Below are positions 35,865 through 47,160 of a stretch of 64,000 nucleotides of DNA, one piece after another. Below the pieces are notes generated by a model that made no database searches, was not told the origin of the DNA, and saw nothing but the letters and a program-made list of their open reading frames with translations. The first letter of the stretch is position 1, and the number at the start of each line of letters is the position of its first letter. Source of the DNA: Cadophora sp. MPI-SDFR-AT-0126 (Eukaryota > Ascomycota > Leotiomycetes > Helotiales > Ploettnerulaceae). Where the stretch lies: positions 1,302,001-1,366,000 of the forward strand of contig JAGMVK010000015.1 of assembly GCA_020747065.1 (NCBI GenBank), read 5' to 3'. The position numbers and the translations under genes are program-made.

Positions 35865-36881
35865 TGCTTCAGCATTGGGTTCGGCGTATAAGTAGTGCTT
35901 CCCCTCAATTTTGTAGCGCTGTAAAGAAGCACAGTCTTGCCAGGATCGGCATAATAGCGTCTCCCCATTCGAGCGCCTCTCACAAGCATCCGTAGCTTAA
36001 CTCCTTTTTAGATAGTCCCTCCGCGGCAGTTGATATCACCTTAACGGCAGGTGTGAATGGTACCTGCAATATGAAATAGTCGGACCGATTAGTATCCAAA
36101 AAGACAGAAACAGGGGGCAGGCAATTGACCCGAGTTCATCCACCAATGAATGCTAGTTCCCCGCCCGAGATATTTCTAAGCTCTACAACTTCCCTAGAAC
36201 AGTGTTGAACTTTCAGGCCTTGTTGGTAAAAGGAATTATACTATTAATAAGTGTATAGCTCAGGCTTGTTTTTAACAATGATGCGTTATCGAACTATCTC
36301 GCGTTGGAAGACCCTGGCCACCCCGGATAGTAACCCTAAACCTATAGTTGAATATTTCGATTCGAGCCAAATTGATTGTGGCTACTTTAAAGGAACTTGT
36401 AAGGAAGTTTCATTGACCTAACAATATTAACTACTTTTCAAAGGACACTTGTCACTTAGATTATGATTATATAATAATTACAGGGAGATAATAATACTGC
36501 TGAGAATTCAGCTGTACGATATTACCTGCTTTGAAGTTATAAAACAACTTCTGCGCTACGAAATCTATTTTCCCTTTGATAAATTTGCAGTAATTAAGAT
36601 AAAAAAAAGAAAATATGAGTAATAAAGTATTATATTTATATAAGCTATATATTTTATATTTTAATAAGCATCTTCTTATATAGTGTAATAATAATCTGGT
36701 CTACTAATCTTACTTTAATCTATAAGTTTAAAGATATTAAATTCTTATTAAGTAATCTTATTCTACTTATTATAAGCTTATCTTAATGCAGAATTAAACT
36801 ATTAATTAACGTTATTAAAATCGTAGTAGTAACTTCATTCCTTTCTTTCTTTTAAAAAAGCTAAGATATCTACTCTTATTA
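35865..36881. other. GH2 upstream region grading into AT-rich sequence
   Basis: 35865-36360 is balanced in composition and is the likely promoter region. It includes ttgatatcaccttaacggc near 36030 and a CT-rich stretch. From about 36580 the DNA is AT-rich. No gene was seen. Confidence 0.4.
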
Positions 36882-37088
36882 TTGGGATGTATAGTCAAGT
36901 CTGAATGCCGGCGTCACGTGTGTTACTTGTACCACGTGACCTCTAAGCTAGTATATAAGGGAGCTCTTCCTCGAGCTCCTTCTTTAAATCTTTATATAAA
37001 ATAAAAGGTATAATAAAGTATATAAATTATGAGTTTTTATACTACGTGCTATCTTTTTAATACCACTCTCTTGCAAACAAGTATATAT
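36882..37088 (+). repeat. Left terminal inverted repeat of the 2-kb element
   Basis: About 207 bp, matching the reverse complement of 38683-38881 with C/T and G/A differences and one small insertion (about 8 nt near 36923). It contains two cacgtg boxes (36916-36921 and 36933-36938). Confidence 0.8.
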
Positions 37089-38120
37089 TGATACTTATTA
37101 AAGTAACTTTTAAAAACAGGAGCTAATAGCTGTTAATACTAACACGTAAGGTATGTATTATGCGGCTAAAATTAATAAATACACTTATTAAAATATTGTT
37201 TTAAGAAAAAGAATTATTATAATAACCCACTTTAAAAGTATTTTATAAATCGGGGATTAATAGCTAAGAGAAGAGAGACAAGAGTTTATAAGTAATATTA
37301 GTTTTAAAAGAGCTTACTAAGAAATTATTAAAGTTAATTAAAAGTCTTATTTCTTAATTACAAGAGTCTAATTATGCAAAATAAATAATTCGAGAGTATC
37401 TTTAATAAAAATTTAATACTATTTCCTATTAGAAGTTGAAATTTGAAGGTTGCTTTTTAGGAAAAAAAACTTTAATAATCAGGTTATTAAATTTATTATA
37501 AGAGTATCTAAGTATTATTAAAGGTCTAGATATTACGTAAAATAAACACTTATGTTTTAAGTATTACGACTCGTACGAACCTGATGAGTGAATCGCAGGT
37601 AGTTGACTAGCGATTGCGCTAAGCATAATCGGGAGGACTGGGTGACGACTACGCTAGTCTCGATCGAGGAGCCTTTTTTGTATTTATACCCGAGCTTCTT
37701 CTTATAAAGAGTTCTTCTTTTCTTCTTGTTTTTTCTTCTTAATACTAAGCGTAGTATAAGCTTAAATATAAAGCTTAAGTTAACTCGCTGTATTAACCTA
37801 ATACTAGTCGTAATATAAGAAAAGACTAATACTCTTTTCGTTATAAAGCGTTGTATCTCACTTAATATTACGCTTTGCTAACCTGTCTTCGTAGTAAGTT
37901 AATAACGAGCCTTAATACCTTAGCTTATTCGATAAATAAGTGCCTTTTTACTTAAGTAGTAAGCTGTTCTAGAGAAAGTTGAAAAACTACTACTTATATA
38001 AACTTTAGTTATATCTAAGTCTACACGCTGCGATTTAACGCGTATTTTTATAAGATTATATTAAGTATATAGCTCAATTACTTCGCCTAAGGCTTAATAA
38101 AATCTATTTTAAGCTTAAAC

Positions 38121-38390
38121 AAGTCGCGTAGGCCTGATATAAAGCTCTAACTTCCATAGGTTATATCCATAGAATCTAAGGCTTCTAATACACGACTTTT
38201 CTAGGCTAAAATAGTGGTTATACGAAGCTTTGGGCTTTGCGTTTCAAACTACGAGAAGCCGCGTACGCCTAATACAAAGCTTCGACTTCCATAGATTATA
38301 ACTATAGAATCTAAGGCTTCTAATACACGGCTTTTTTAAGCTAAAATAGTAGTTATACGAAGCTCTGGGCTTCACGTCTTAAACTACCGG
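38121..38390. repeat. 135-bp tandem duplication inside the 2-kb element
   Basis: Two consecutive 135-bp copies, 38121-38255 and 38256-38390, starting aagtcgcgta and aagccgcgta. Shared blocks include tctaaggcttctaatacacg and gttatacgaagct. Differences are mostly C/T or G/A, so the duplication predates RIP or arose alongside it. Confidence 0.85.
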
Positions 38391-38682
38391 AAGCAACTGT
38401 ATTTAGTCAAGACTCGTTTAAGCTCGTTTAAACTTATTTAAGCTTGTATTTGCCTAATTAAGTTATCTAAGCGAATACATACGTAATAAGCTAAAGTAGT
38501 TATATAAACCTAAAAATCCTCTCTTAATAGAATCATCATTCATACAAAATCTCTTATTTTTATAAATTAGATTAGATTAGATTAATGACTATTAATTTAA
38601 ATCTAATCAAGAAAAATTTAATTAATCTAATTTTAATCTAATTTAATTAAATTAATCAAGTATTAATCGATTAATATATATC

Positions 38683-38881
38683 GGTATATACTTGTTTACA
38701 AGAGAGTAGTATTAAAAAGGTAGCACGTAATACGAAAACCCGTAGTTTATATACTTTATTATACCTTTTATTTTATATATCTTTTCTAAAAAGGAGCTTG
38801 AGGGAGAGCTCCCTTATATGCTAGCTAGGAGGTCACGTGGTACACGTGACCCCGGCATTTAGGCTTAATTATACATCCCAA
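38683..38881 (-). repeat. Right terminal inverted repeat of the 2-kb element
   Basis: Partner of 36882-37088. Near its outer end ggtcacgtggtacacgtgac (38831-38850) is a near-perfect palindrome of two cacgtg boxes around gta, able to form a hairpin. Confidence 0.8.
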
Positions 38882-38951
38882 TAATATGATTAATATAAGA
38901 GCTGTATTTTAATTAAAGTCTAGACTTCTAGGGCTAATCTAGAATAGGCTT

Positions 38952-39120
38952 CGTATATTATAGGAGGAAGAAACTCTAATTCATATAATAAGAGAGTAGT
39001 ATATAGCGAGCTACTAAACGTTTCCTTTGTTTTATAAAATAATAGATAAATTAAATCTAAAAATATTATATATTTAAAGAGTATAAATTTAGCAAAAGAG
39101 AAAAAAAGAAAAAGTTTTAT
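38952..39120. repeat. Fragment related to the element A LTR
   Basis: Collinear similarity to 19835-19985: shared order of ctctaat, ataagag.gtagta, aataataga, aaatattatatat..aaagagta.aaatt and a following A/G-rich run. No adjacent primer-site segment is present, so this is probably a solo or truncated LTR of the same family. Confidence 0.5.
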
Positions 39121-39339
39121 TAAATAGAATATATTTAGTATTATGTTCTTAGTGTATTATTATTAAGTATCGGCTTCTTATATATGCGAAGGACTAGCCT
39201 AATTATATAACAAAAGAAATCAGGAGCTGTTTCTATTGCAATATATTATAAATAAAATTAATTAAAAATTTAAAGACTCGACTAATTTAAGTGGGGTAAA
39301 ATCGATACGCAAGTTATTTTTTCTACATATAATACTTAA

Positions 39340-39835
39340 TTAATAATCTACTAATAAGATATATTATCTTAGTAAGACTTAAAAATAAAGAAGTAATAAT
39401 AAAATCTATTTTAAGAATAAAAATTAGAGAGTTTTATTAATAGAAAACGTATTTATAATTAAGTGCTTCTTATTTATTATTCAATTTTAAATTAAATAAT
39501 AGAAAATACAATATTAGTAATATTTAAAAAGCCATTAGTAGTGAAAGCGTTTATATCAAGAATATAAGAATTAAAGGTTTATTAATAAAATACCTATTTA
39601 TAATCACGTATTTCCTATTTATTAAACAATTCCAAATACTTTTTAAAAGATGTAATAATTTTAAATCTAATAATAAAAGAATATTATATTAGTAATATTT
39701 ATAAAGCGCTGAATAATACTAAAATCTATTTTAAGAATAAAAAGATAAGAGTTTTATTACTAAAATAAACATTTATAATCAAATGTTTCTTATTTATTAA
39801 ATAACTCTAATATTATAATCTAAAGAATCACGTAT
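39340..39835. repeat. Tandem array of about 160-bp units (three copies plus a partial)
   Basis: The block aaaatctattttaagaataa .. gttttatta .. tttataatcaa.t.tttcttatttatta occurs near 39398, 39551 (diverged) and 39720. Each copy is preceded by a similar tattagtaatatttaaaaagc-type block. Spacing is about 153 and 169 bp. All is AT-rich and non-coding. Confidence 0.65.
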
Positions 39836-39953
39836 ATCTTAGCCTTAAGGCTTGGTAACTTTATTATATAAAGAAGCTGAGACAAAGATAAAATTATAAA
39901 GGCTAAAGGTTACGTAATATATTAGCTTATTGTGGTACAAAAGTAGAGTATAG

Positions 39954-40243
39954 TGTTACGGCTGACTAAAGGTTAATACGACTGCTAGCTGTAAGTAGCG
40001 GAGGCTCAAGTCTATTGTATTTAGGCCTAAGGCTACGCTTGGTATCTAGAAGAAAAGACAAAGAGGAAAAGAGAGCTCTTTATAAGAGAGAGCTCGAGTA
40101 TATATACAGGAAGTAGCGTAAGGCTAGCTAGTCTTACTAATCAGGACTAGCGTAGTCGCTGTTTCTTGTTCTTTGTTCTTTAGCTATTCCTCTGTACGCC
40201 TATTCACCGGCAAGTAGCCTCCTGTTCACGTGCTATCGTAATA
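39954..40243. repeat. Solo LTR, copia-like ends, with target duplication
   Basis: A 290-bp segment starts TGTTACGGCTG and ends ATCGTAATA (CGTAACA before RIP). It is flanked by tatag (39949-39953) and tataa (40244-40248), a 5-bp target duplication with one RIP-type G/A change. It includes an internal TATA-like run (gagtatatatacagg near 40093). No internal domain is attached, so it is a recombinational remnant. Confidence 0.7.
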
Positions 40244-40248
40244 TATAA

Positions 40249-43008
40249 AGTAAGTGCTCTTAAAGTAGTGATGTAGTTATTTGATTCTGCAAAAAGAGGC
40301 TCGTAGAGAGCAACTAACTATATATAAGAATAAGAGCTCTTGATTTAGTAGAGCTAAGGTACTGAAGGCTCGCGACACTTACTAAACGGGCTTATAAACG
40401 CTTGCACTTTATAAGATATTTAATAAAGCTTATATTTAGAATCGAAGTTTTATATATATAAAGTAATTTCTAAATAATAAAACTTTATGTTTAAATTTAT
40501 ATAATAATTTAATTATTACTTATAATGTCTTAATTCTTATCAAGAATTAAATCTTTTATAACTATATTTTATTATTAATACTAATTAATAAGCTTATACG
40601 CCGCGTATTAATTAAAACTAAACACGTTATACTTTGAATATTTTATTTAACGTATTGTTATTAGAAATAGTCTTAGTTATATTTATAAAAGAAAAAAAAG
40701 TGATATAAGAACTAAAAATATTATTCTTAAGTTTAAAAGACTAAATCTTTAAATGCCTAACACTTATTATAAGTAACGTAATAAGCTTGAGTACTTTATT
40801 TTTTAATATAATATATACTTCGCTTTTAATAATAACAAATTTAAATTTAATCTACAAAAAGTGTTATAAATCGTTTCTTTTTTAAAAAACCCGACCGCTT
40901 ATTAAATCGAATCGGCGTTAAGCGATTATTTTATAAACTATATTAAAGTTAATTACGTTATAATAATAATCAAAAAGAGTAAGGTTATTTTTAAAACTAT
41001 CACCCGGTTTATAACTATTATTAAGAGAGTTTTTAAGGACTTTAATAAGAGTAAATCAGCGAAGAAGCGCTTACTCGATATATATTAATAAAGGATTATT
41101 TATAAATTTAATATAAAATTTTACTATTATATTATACGCTTAAAATAAACTAATAAAGGCTTAATGTAATAGTACGGATTTTTGTAGGCGAGCAGTACGG
41201 GGATCAGGTGATAATACTTTTTATTAACGCGAATATCGAAGTAAAGAGCTCTTTCCCCGAGGATAGATTGCTCTTCTTATATCTTCGTATTGGTATCTAA
41301 CCAAGGTTCGATACCTGATATCAGGGTAATAAAGAATGCAATAAGTAAAGTTTGATTAAGTATATTCCGTGTATCCCTCTTGTATAAGAGGGAAAGCTAT
41401 CTTAAATACATCGAGCCCTAATTCCCTAGCCCGTACGAGTATTACTTATACGAAACCAGGAGGTTCAGATGAAACCAAGCTTCATTAGGCTAGGAGAGAC
41501 GACTATCTTTGGAAGTCACTAGATCAAGGGAATACCTCTTAGCTAAGACTATCCCAACACTTTGATATCATTTAGGTTATTCCTAATTATACTTAATTAC
41601 ATGACGTATTAGCGTTACACAGCCTTACTTAGTCAAATACTAAGTGGATATATGGCGTAAAGCGCTTATCCGTAGTTCCGAGCTTTACCGAGCTTTCCCG
41701 AGGCTATTACGTCTCTCGTAACGTCTTAAGCTATTCCTATTTAGGCATAGTAAATGGAGCAAGAACGATTACTTTTACATTAACCAGTTATCCTATATTT
41801 ACTAAGTAAATACACGACCGTTATAATTATATACAAAAGAGGGCGTTTTAAAAATTGAGAAAAGAAAAGAGTTGTATTAAGAGAAATCGCAATAAATAAA
41901 GGTCGTTCTTTAAATAATAAATTAACCTCATTTGGCTATAAATAGTATATCATTTATTTATGTTAAAAGAGGTCCTGTTTTATAGAATTTTATGAAAATC
42001 AAGGCTTTTCTAATGATTTCCTCTAAAATACTACTCTCTTACTAGTCGGAATTAAGCGAGCTACTCCACAATTTGGGTAATTAATCCTGATAGCAGCGCA
42101 TCGAATAGGAAAAACTACTACGAATCGTCTCTAGTACTAGCTTTAGAAATGCAAGAGGAATATATAGAAAACTTAAATGAGGAACTAATTCGGTCAGGAA
42201 AAGATTATGTACCATTTGGAGTTTAAAGGGGCAATTTGCTAAGATTAGTTATTAATATTCATTTGTTTTTAGTGCGAGATATACTGGAATTTGATGCGCC
42301 GGAATAAGCCGGGCTCTGACATGTTTACTTTCCTGTAACATTTACTTTCCCCCACTGGAAGCGAGCCCCGAGCGAAAACAGGAGGCGAGCCGGCTAGTAC
42401 CCATCTATTAAACAGAGTAGTTGTCCGCTTGCCGTTGGGCGAAACGGCCAGTGAGTGATATACGGAGGGCGCCGGGGCTAAATTATGGCTCACTGCCTGC
42501 TTCTGCCAACAGCATTTTGTGTAGGCAAAATGAAAGCGGCGAGCCATAATTTCCCCCCAGGCACCCCGGAGGCGCAAATTTCTTGCGCTCCACTGGGCTG
42601 CCCTGAAGAAGCAATATATGCAGTGATCATGACTTTTTCCCCCAGCGAGTTTCAGTCGCCGACTCAACTGTGTCTCACCCGCAAAATTCCAATCAGAATT
42701 CCTGCTCGTAATTGGATTGCCAGCGACAGATGCCGGCAAACTTTGGCGCACGGAAATTGCCAACAAACAAAACAAAAAACCAATCGGTGCCGCGGTCGGA
42801 TCATGCCTAAAGCGTCCCGCCAACGACGCCCCAAGCCGACCCGCCACTCAACACTGACTCTGCCGGAAAGCCACAGGGGGATAGCTTCAAGTTTGAGTCC
42901 GTTCATTAAGGGTGGGGGCCTTAAAACCTCCAGTGGCCCACCGATCTGGGGAAACCTAGTATCAGATCTCACATGCACAAAGATTGACTTTTACCCATCC
43001 ATGGAGAA
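40249..43008. other. Gene-free stretch: AT-rich repeats, then balanced sequence upstream of the rhodopsin gene
   Basis: 40249-41180 is AT-rich debris. 41183-41750 is more balanced; it starts tgtaggcgagcag and contains ggttcgatacctg, and it could be another LTR, but I found no partner or target duplication. 41760-42260 is AT-rich. 42270-43008 is balanced or GC-rich with several overlapping open frames on both strands (42269-42847 on -, 42485-43036 on +) that lack any family feature. I take that part to be the promoter region of the gene starting at 43009. Confidence 0.4.
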
Positions 43009-44163
43009 ATGTCGACCAAAGCACCATACGTTGTAGGTGTTGCCTGCCCATTTGCTCGTCCTTCACGGCTCTTGTATCACGTCTCATGAATATCTGCTAA
43101 ACTCAACATCTCTAGGTTACAATCGTCCTCAGCCTTGTCATCTCTTACGTAATAACTTGTGTTCGATTTTATTCGCGATCACGCTCGGAGCGTGGGTTTC
43201 GTTGGAATCTTTCAGATACAATTCTTATCACGTCTATTGTACGTTATAATAAGAAATTCCGTGGAATTTAAAGCTAACTGTCGCACTAAATAGGTCTTGC
43301 AAACATCCTTAACAGGAGTCGGCATTACAGGGATATACCTGTCTAGTTTAGGATTCTCCTCAACTTCTCTCAAGGTACTGTAAATTTTATCTTTTTGTGG
43401 TCTTGCGCCTTTCTAAGGAAAGCCCTAACTCTCTTGCTAGGTGTTTAATGCCGCTGCCTTGCTCTACTATACTACACTATGGTCGATCAAGTTCTCTATT
43501 AGCGTCTCCCTTCTTCGATTAACGGAGCAACTCGATCGGTCCGCTCCACTTGCAAAGTGCAGTTTTTACTTTATCTGTGTCAGCTTCGTGGCGATTTTCG
43601 TCGCAAATCTCGTCTTGGGCGTCTCGCCACAGAACCACGGCCAAGTGGACAAAACAGGGCACGCGATCTTCTGGACGACTTTTGCGCTTAATATTGCCAC
43701 CGATATTATGCTCATCATCATCCCATTTCCGGCGCTATTAGTTATCACCGAGAGGCGTACCCGAATTTGCATTTCGTTTGTATTTAGTCTCGCAGGGATC
43801 GTTGTCATTGTCTCTACGGTCCGCGTTATCCTGATTACAAAGAAATTTGGTAATGTAAACTTAATAGCGATACTTAGCCATATCGAAGTTGCGACGGGCG
43901 TGATTATCAGTGCCTTGCCAGAGGTTAGCCGGACCTTTACAAGAAAGTACTTCCAGAACAGCAACCAAAGGAGCTATGGGAAAGGGACTCCCGCCAAGAC
44001 ACAACGATCCGGAGGAACTGGAACCACAAGTGGAGGCACGGGCATCGACTTTGAGGCCAACAGCGCCACTGGACGCCCTCACGATTTCAGCGAGCAGGGG
44101 GCCATAGAACTCGAATTTCACAGGACAGCATCGACTGATCACATCAACCCGCGTCCCGTCTAG
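43009..44163 (+). CDS. PTH11-type rhodopsin-domain integral membrane protein, four exons
   Basis: Exon model: 43009-43032, 43116-43238, 43294-43374 and 43441-44163, giving 316 residues. The introns (83, 55 and 66 bp) have GT-AG ends with GTAGGT, GTACGT and GTACTG donors. The last two have CTAAC branch sites (near 43273 and 43424). All joins are in phase 0. The product has seven hydrophobic segments: about 8-27 ending in RFYSR, 41-60, 79-101, 116-137, 154-178, 187-210 and 217-237. It shows family marks LWSIKFSISVSLLRL, NIATDIMLIIIPFPAL and EVATGVIISALPE. This fungal family includes plasma-membrane GPCR-like receptors and many proteins of unknown role. The cytosolic tail (about 240-316) is Ser/Thr/Gly-rich. 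The first exon is only 8 codons, so the start is less certain than the rest. Confidence 0.8.
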
Positions 44164-45222
44164 CCGGGTATTGAACGGACATGGCAGCACGGAGAAGGAG
44201 TTGTTGGAAGTAACAATAGATAAGATCAAAGCTTTGTGGGTCCTGGCTGGGGGGTCACTCCTTGCGACCATTTTCGAAGTAGCTGGCGGACGTGGTCCTA
44301 GTTATAAGACGAGGCTGCTACTTGGAAATATTCTGCGAAGCCGCGGTCGAGGAATTGGAAACGCTTGGCTGTTCCAAATAGTCTGCACTTGCTGTTGCGA
44401 TTTATTATGATAGTATAAGGTGTATAGTAGTTAGAATCTCGAAAAATTGAGGTGACTAAAAGTCTGTGAGACAAATTTCGTTCCTCGATGTCATAGCTAA
44501 GTGGAGCCTCATTTACCTTTCTACCAGCCTGGAATTGGACTGTCTTTGAAGGTATTCTCCTTGCCGTGTCATTGGCTGCTACTTGGTGAGGTTCAACGGC
44601 GATCTGTTATCTCGCAGATGTGTCGTTCTAAGGATATCTTATTATCTAATAGCTCACCCTCTTTTGAGAAGAATCTAAGTAATGTAAACGTAATAAGCTC
44701 TTGCGGGGTCGAACCTCGAGTGAACCATTTGTTTTCCGAAACGTTAATTCCCAAGGCTTATAAGACTTATTATTTATATCGAAAGAATGCCTCGAAACAT
44801 CCGAAATATAAACATAGCATTTAATCGCGTTCTGGTACTAAGTCCCCCCCCCCCCCCCCCCCCCTCCCCCCCCCCTCATTCCGCTCACCCCGCAATTTTA
44901 TCACCACCTAAACCTATTTAAAGATTATAACTCTTATTTAATATACTAGTATTTACTTTAATAAAACTGCTTAATATAGATTTTATAGCTTATTTAAGCT
45001 TTATTTTTTTTTTAAAAAAAATTAAATACTTTCTTATTACTATTAACAACTTCTTTGATTTTGTTTTATTTTACTTTTATTTAATAATAGATTTATTAAA
45101 TATTATATAATACCCAAAATCCTTGTTTTAGATAAATAAAGTTTCGACTAGCTTTTATATTAAGTTTATATTTATTAAGAGTAAATAAGCGATCGTTATA
45201 AAAACTTGATTAAAGAAGTATT
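44164..45222. other. 3' flank with a long C homopolymer, then AT-rich DNA
   Basis: 44164-44825 is balanced and holds only small frames without resemblance to any family (for example 44501-44824 on +). 44845-44876 is an almost pure C run broken by one T. From about 44890 the DNA is AT-rich. Confidence 0.4.
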
Positions 45223-45362
45223 TGTAACGATAGGGGTTCGAATACCTGTACACTAGTAGTTAAATAACTTTTACTACTAGGCCAGCGGACCTAAAAAGGT
45301 ATATAAATTAGTTAGAGGCTAATTTATCTGTTTAATTACTTAAAGGTTACGGATCCGTAATA
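45223..45362. repeat. TRIM left LTR
   Basis: 140 bp. Holds a hairpin-forming stretch, tagtagttaaataactttta followed by ctacta, and ends ggatccgtaata. Differs from the right copy mainly by C/T and G/A. Confidence 0.8.
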
Positions 45363-45633
45363 TTACTTCTTTCTAAAAATTAACTTCGTTCTCGAAGTTA
45401 GTAAGCGCCGCTATTACATTCTTTCGAAAAGGTATAAATCCTTAGTAGTTCTTTATAATTTTTTTTTACTTCGCTAATTTTTACTAGTATTACTAAACTA
45501 TATTTACGCTTCACGGCGTAGGCGTATTATTATATATAATAAAAAGATTTAAATAATAATAGAATTTCAGCCTTATTTCCTTGCTAATATAATTCTAAAC
45601 TTAAAAAAGAGAAATTATATTAATTAATTCATT

Positions 45634-45773
45634 TGTAACGATAAGGGTTTAAATACCTATATATTAGTAGTTAAATAGCTTTTACTACTAGGCTAGCGGA
45701 CCTAAAAGGGTACATGAATTAGTTGGAGGCTAATTCAGCTATTCGACTACTTAAGGGTTACGAATCCGTAACA
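45634..45773. repeat. TRIM right LTR
   Basis: 140-bp partner of 45223-45362, ending in the intact cgtaaca. The interior hairpin-forming stretch is conserved. Confidence 0.8.
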
Positions 45774-45778
45774 GTATC

Positions 45779-47160
45779 CTTAATCTATTAAGACTTATAT
45801 TTTATATCCCCGATTAATGGGCTTTCTTAGTGTCTTTAATATATTTTCCGATAAACCTTAGAAACGTAATATAATCTTATTTTTTTTTTAGCGATATCTC
45901 TCTTAGGCGTTTATAACTTACGAAAGGTTTTTAAAATATAAGTATTTAAAAGCTTTAATTAAACTATTAAAAGTATACTTAAATTATTAGATATAAGGCT
46001 TACTCGGTTAAACAGAGCTTTAAACGTATAGTTTAAATTAGTTATATATAGCCTAAATATTATATATAGCGCCTAAATCTTCGAAGGCTTAGAATAGCTA
46101 TAACCGAATAATCCGGTTATAAAAGTAAACCTGGCTTCTAATAATCCTGGGTTTAGTTTTTGTTATAGATTCTTGTATAAATACGTATTCTTAAGTATTT
46201 ATAAGCTTTAGTAAAAATTATAAGCTCTTAGGCCTAAATCCGAGTAGATTTAAATATATTTATTATATCGTTTTAATCTTGAATCTCTTTATCTTTGCGT
46301 ATATTTATATAATTATGTATTATTCGCATTTAATCTTTTTATTTAAAAACTCTTAGCCGTTAATAAGTTTAATATTAAGTAGTAAATTAATTATTAATAA
46401 AAATGGGGGTAAATTTATAAGTTTAAAGCCTGACGTAATCTTAATAACTAGCTCTAAGTTAAAGCGTATAATACTAATATTTATAAAATCTGTTATAACT
46501 TGTTACATCGCCTTCAATAACATTTTAAGCATAAAATAATTATTATTATTTCGTTTATTTATATATTTGTTTACCTTCACTTTAATAGGGTAGTCGCCAA
46601 GACGCTAAAAGGTGCTCTGTAGTAAGAAGGGATACACTTTACATTTGCCCCGTAACATAGACCATTCACGAACGTTACATCGATTTTGAAATCATTCTGA
46701 GTTTTAGTGCGAGGTTCTCCTAGCGATACAAAAGCGAGCAAAGATAAACTAAAGTCGAAGCATAGATTAGCCGCTTTAAGATGAAATCCTCCATTTAATA
46801 AATCAAATCCAAGATCTACGTCGTATACTAACACAGTATCTCAAGTGCGATATCAAGTATAAGAGTAAGAGTAAGGCAAAGAGTGTATTATAATTTGAAT
46901 ATAACAGAAACAAGACGATAAAGATCTTGTATAGTATAAAGTGCTTCTTATATACATAAGCCCCTCAAGAACCCTACCGAAGGTAGTCTGAGTCGTGTTT
47001 CCTTAAACCCCTGAATCCGCACTTCCTTCACTAAGTGAACTATCGTCACACGTCGAGAACCGCCGCACTCGTACAAAATGACGCCGCAAAGTCCAAGACA
47101 GTCCCCCTAAGTCGGGAAATAGAAAGGCTGTAGAGACAGCGTGACCAGGACCAGGCCATT
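45779..47160. other. AT-rich DNA, then balanced 3' flank of the SnoaL-like gene
   Basis: 45779-46560 is AT-rich RIP-type DNA without frames. 46577-46834 (-) contains an 85-codon frame with no recognisable family, which I do not call a gene. 46980-47160 is the likely 3' UTR of the gene ending at 47161. Confidence 0.4.

Larger units (their letters stand above)
36882..38881. mobile_element. 2,000-bp foldback/TIR DNA element, non-autonomous
   Basis: The ends are inverted copies of each other over about 200 bp: 36882-37088 begins TTGGGATGTATA, and 38683-38881 ends tatacatcccaa. Both are flanked by TA (36880-36881 and 38882-38883), a TA target duplication as in the Tc1/mariner-pogo superfamily. 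The inverted repeats keep cacgtg boxes, a tatataagggagctc block and a tataaaataaaaggtataataaag block. The interior is RIP-mutated, holds a 135-bp tandem duplication, and shows no transposase frame. It was therefore either always non-autonomous or is too degraded to tell. Confidence 0.8.
45223..45773. mobile_element. TRIM: miniature LTR retrotransposon (551 bp)
   Basis: Two 140-bp direct repeats, 45223-45362 and 45634-45773, both start TGTAACGATA and end CGTAAYA (TG..CA with RIP change). They flank a 271-bp interior without coding capacity. A purine-rich run, aaaaaagagaaa (about 45604-45615), lies shortly before the right repeat. Target duplication: gtatt before (45218-45222) and gtatc after (45774-45778), identical apart from one C/T. 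These are the defining features of a terminal-repeat retrotransposon in miniature, which would depend on another element's proteins. Confidence 0.8.

Noticed and set aside
39340..39835. CRISPR-like regular spacing
   Set aside because: The repeats are long, diverged and AT-rich, without uniform short repeats and unique spacers, and the organism is a fungus.
41183..41619. Possible further LTR (TGTAGGCG..GTTACA)
   Set aside because: No second copy in the window and the flanks (atttt / cagcc) do not match, so the boundaries are not supported.
42269..43036. 192-codon (-) and 183-codon (+) frames upstream of the rhodopsin-domain gene
   Set aside because: They overlap each other, have odd composition and no recognisable motif; the + frame also overlaps the proposed start exon in another frame.
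45223..45260. tRNA-like ggggttcgaatacc in the TRIM LTR
   Set aside because: It resembles a T arm/B box but has no A box before it and no acceptor stem. The only A-box-like stretch (ggccagcgg) comes after it, and both copies are bounded as LTRs.
46577..46834. 85-codon - strand frame
   Set aside because: Reasonable composition but no family, no neighbouring exon and AT-rich surroundings.
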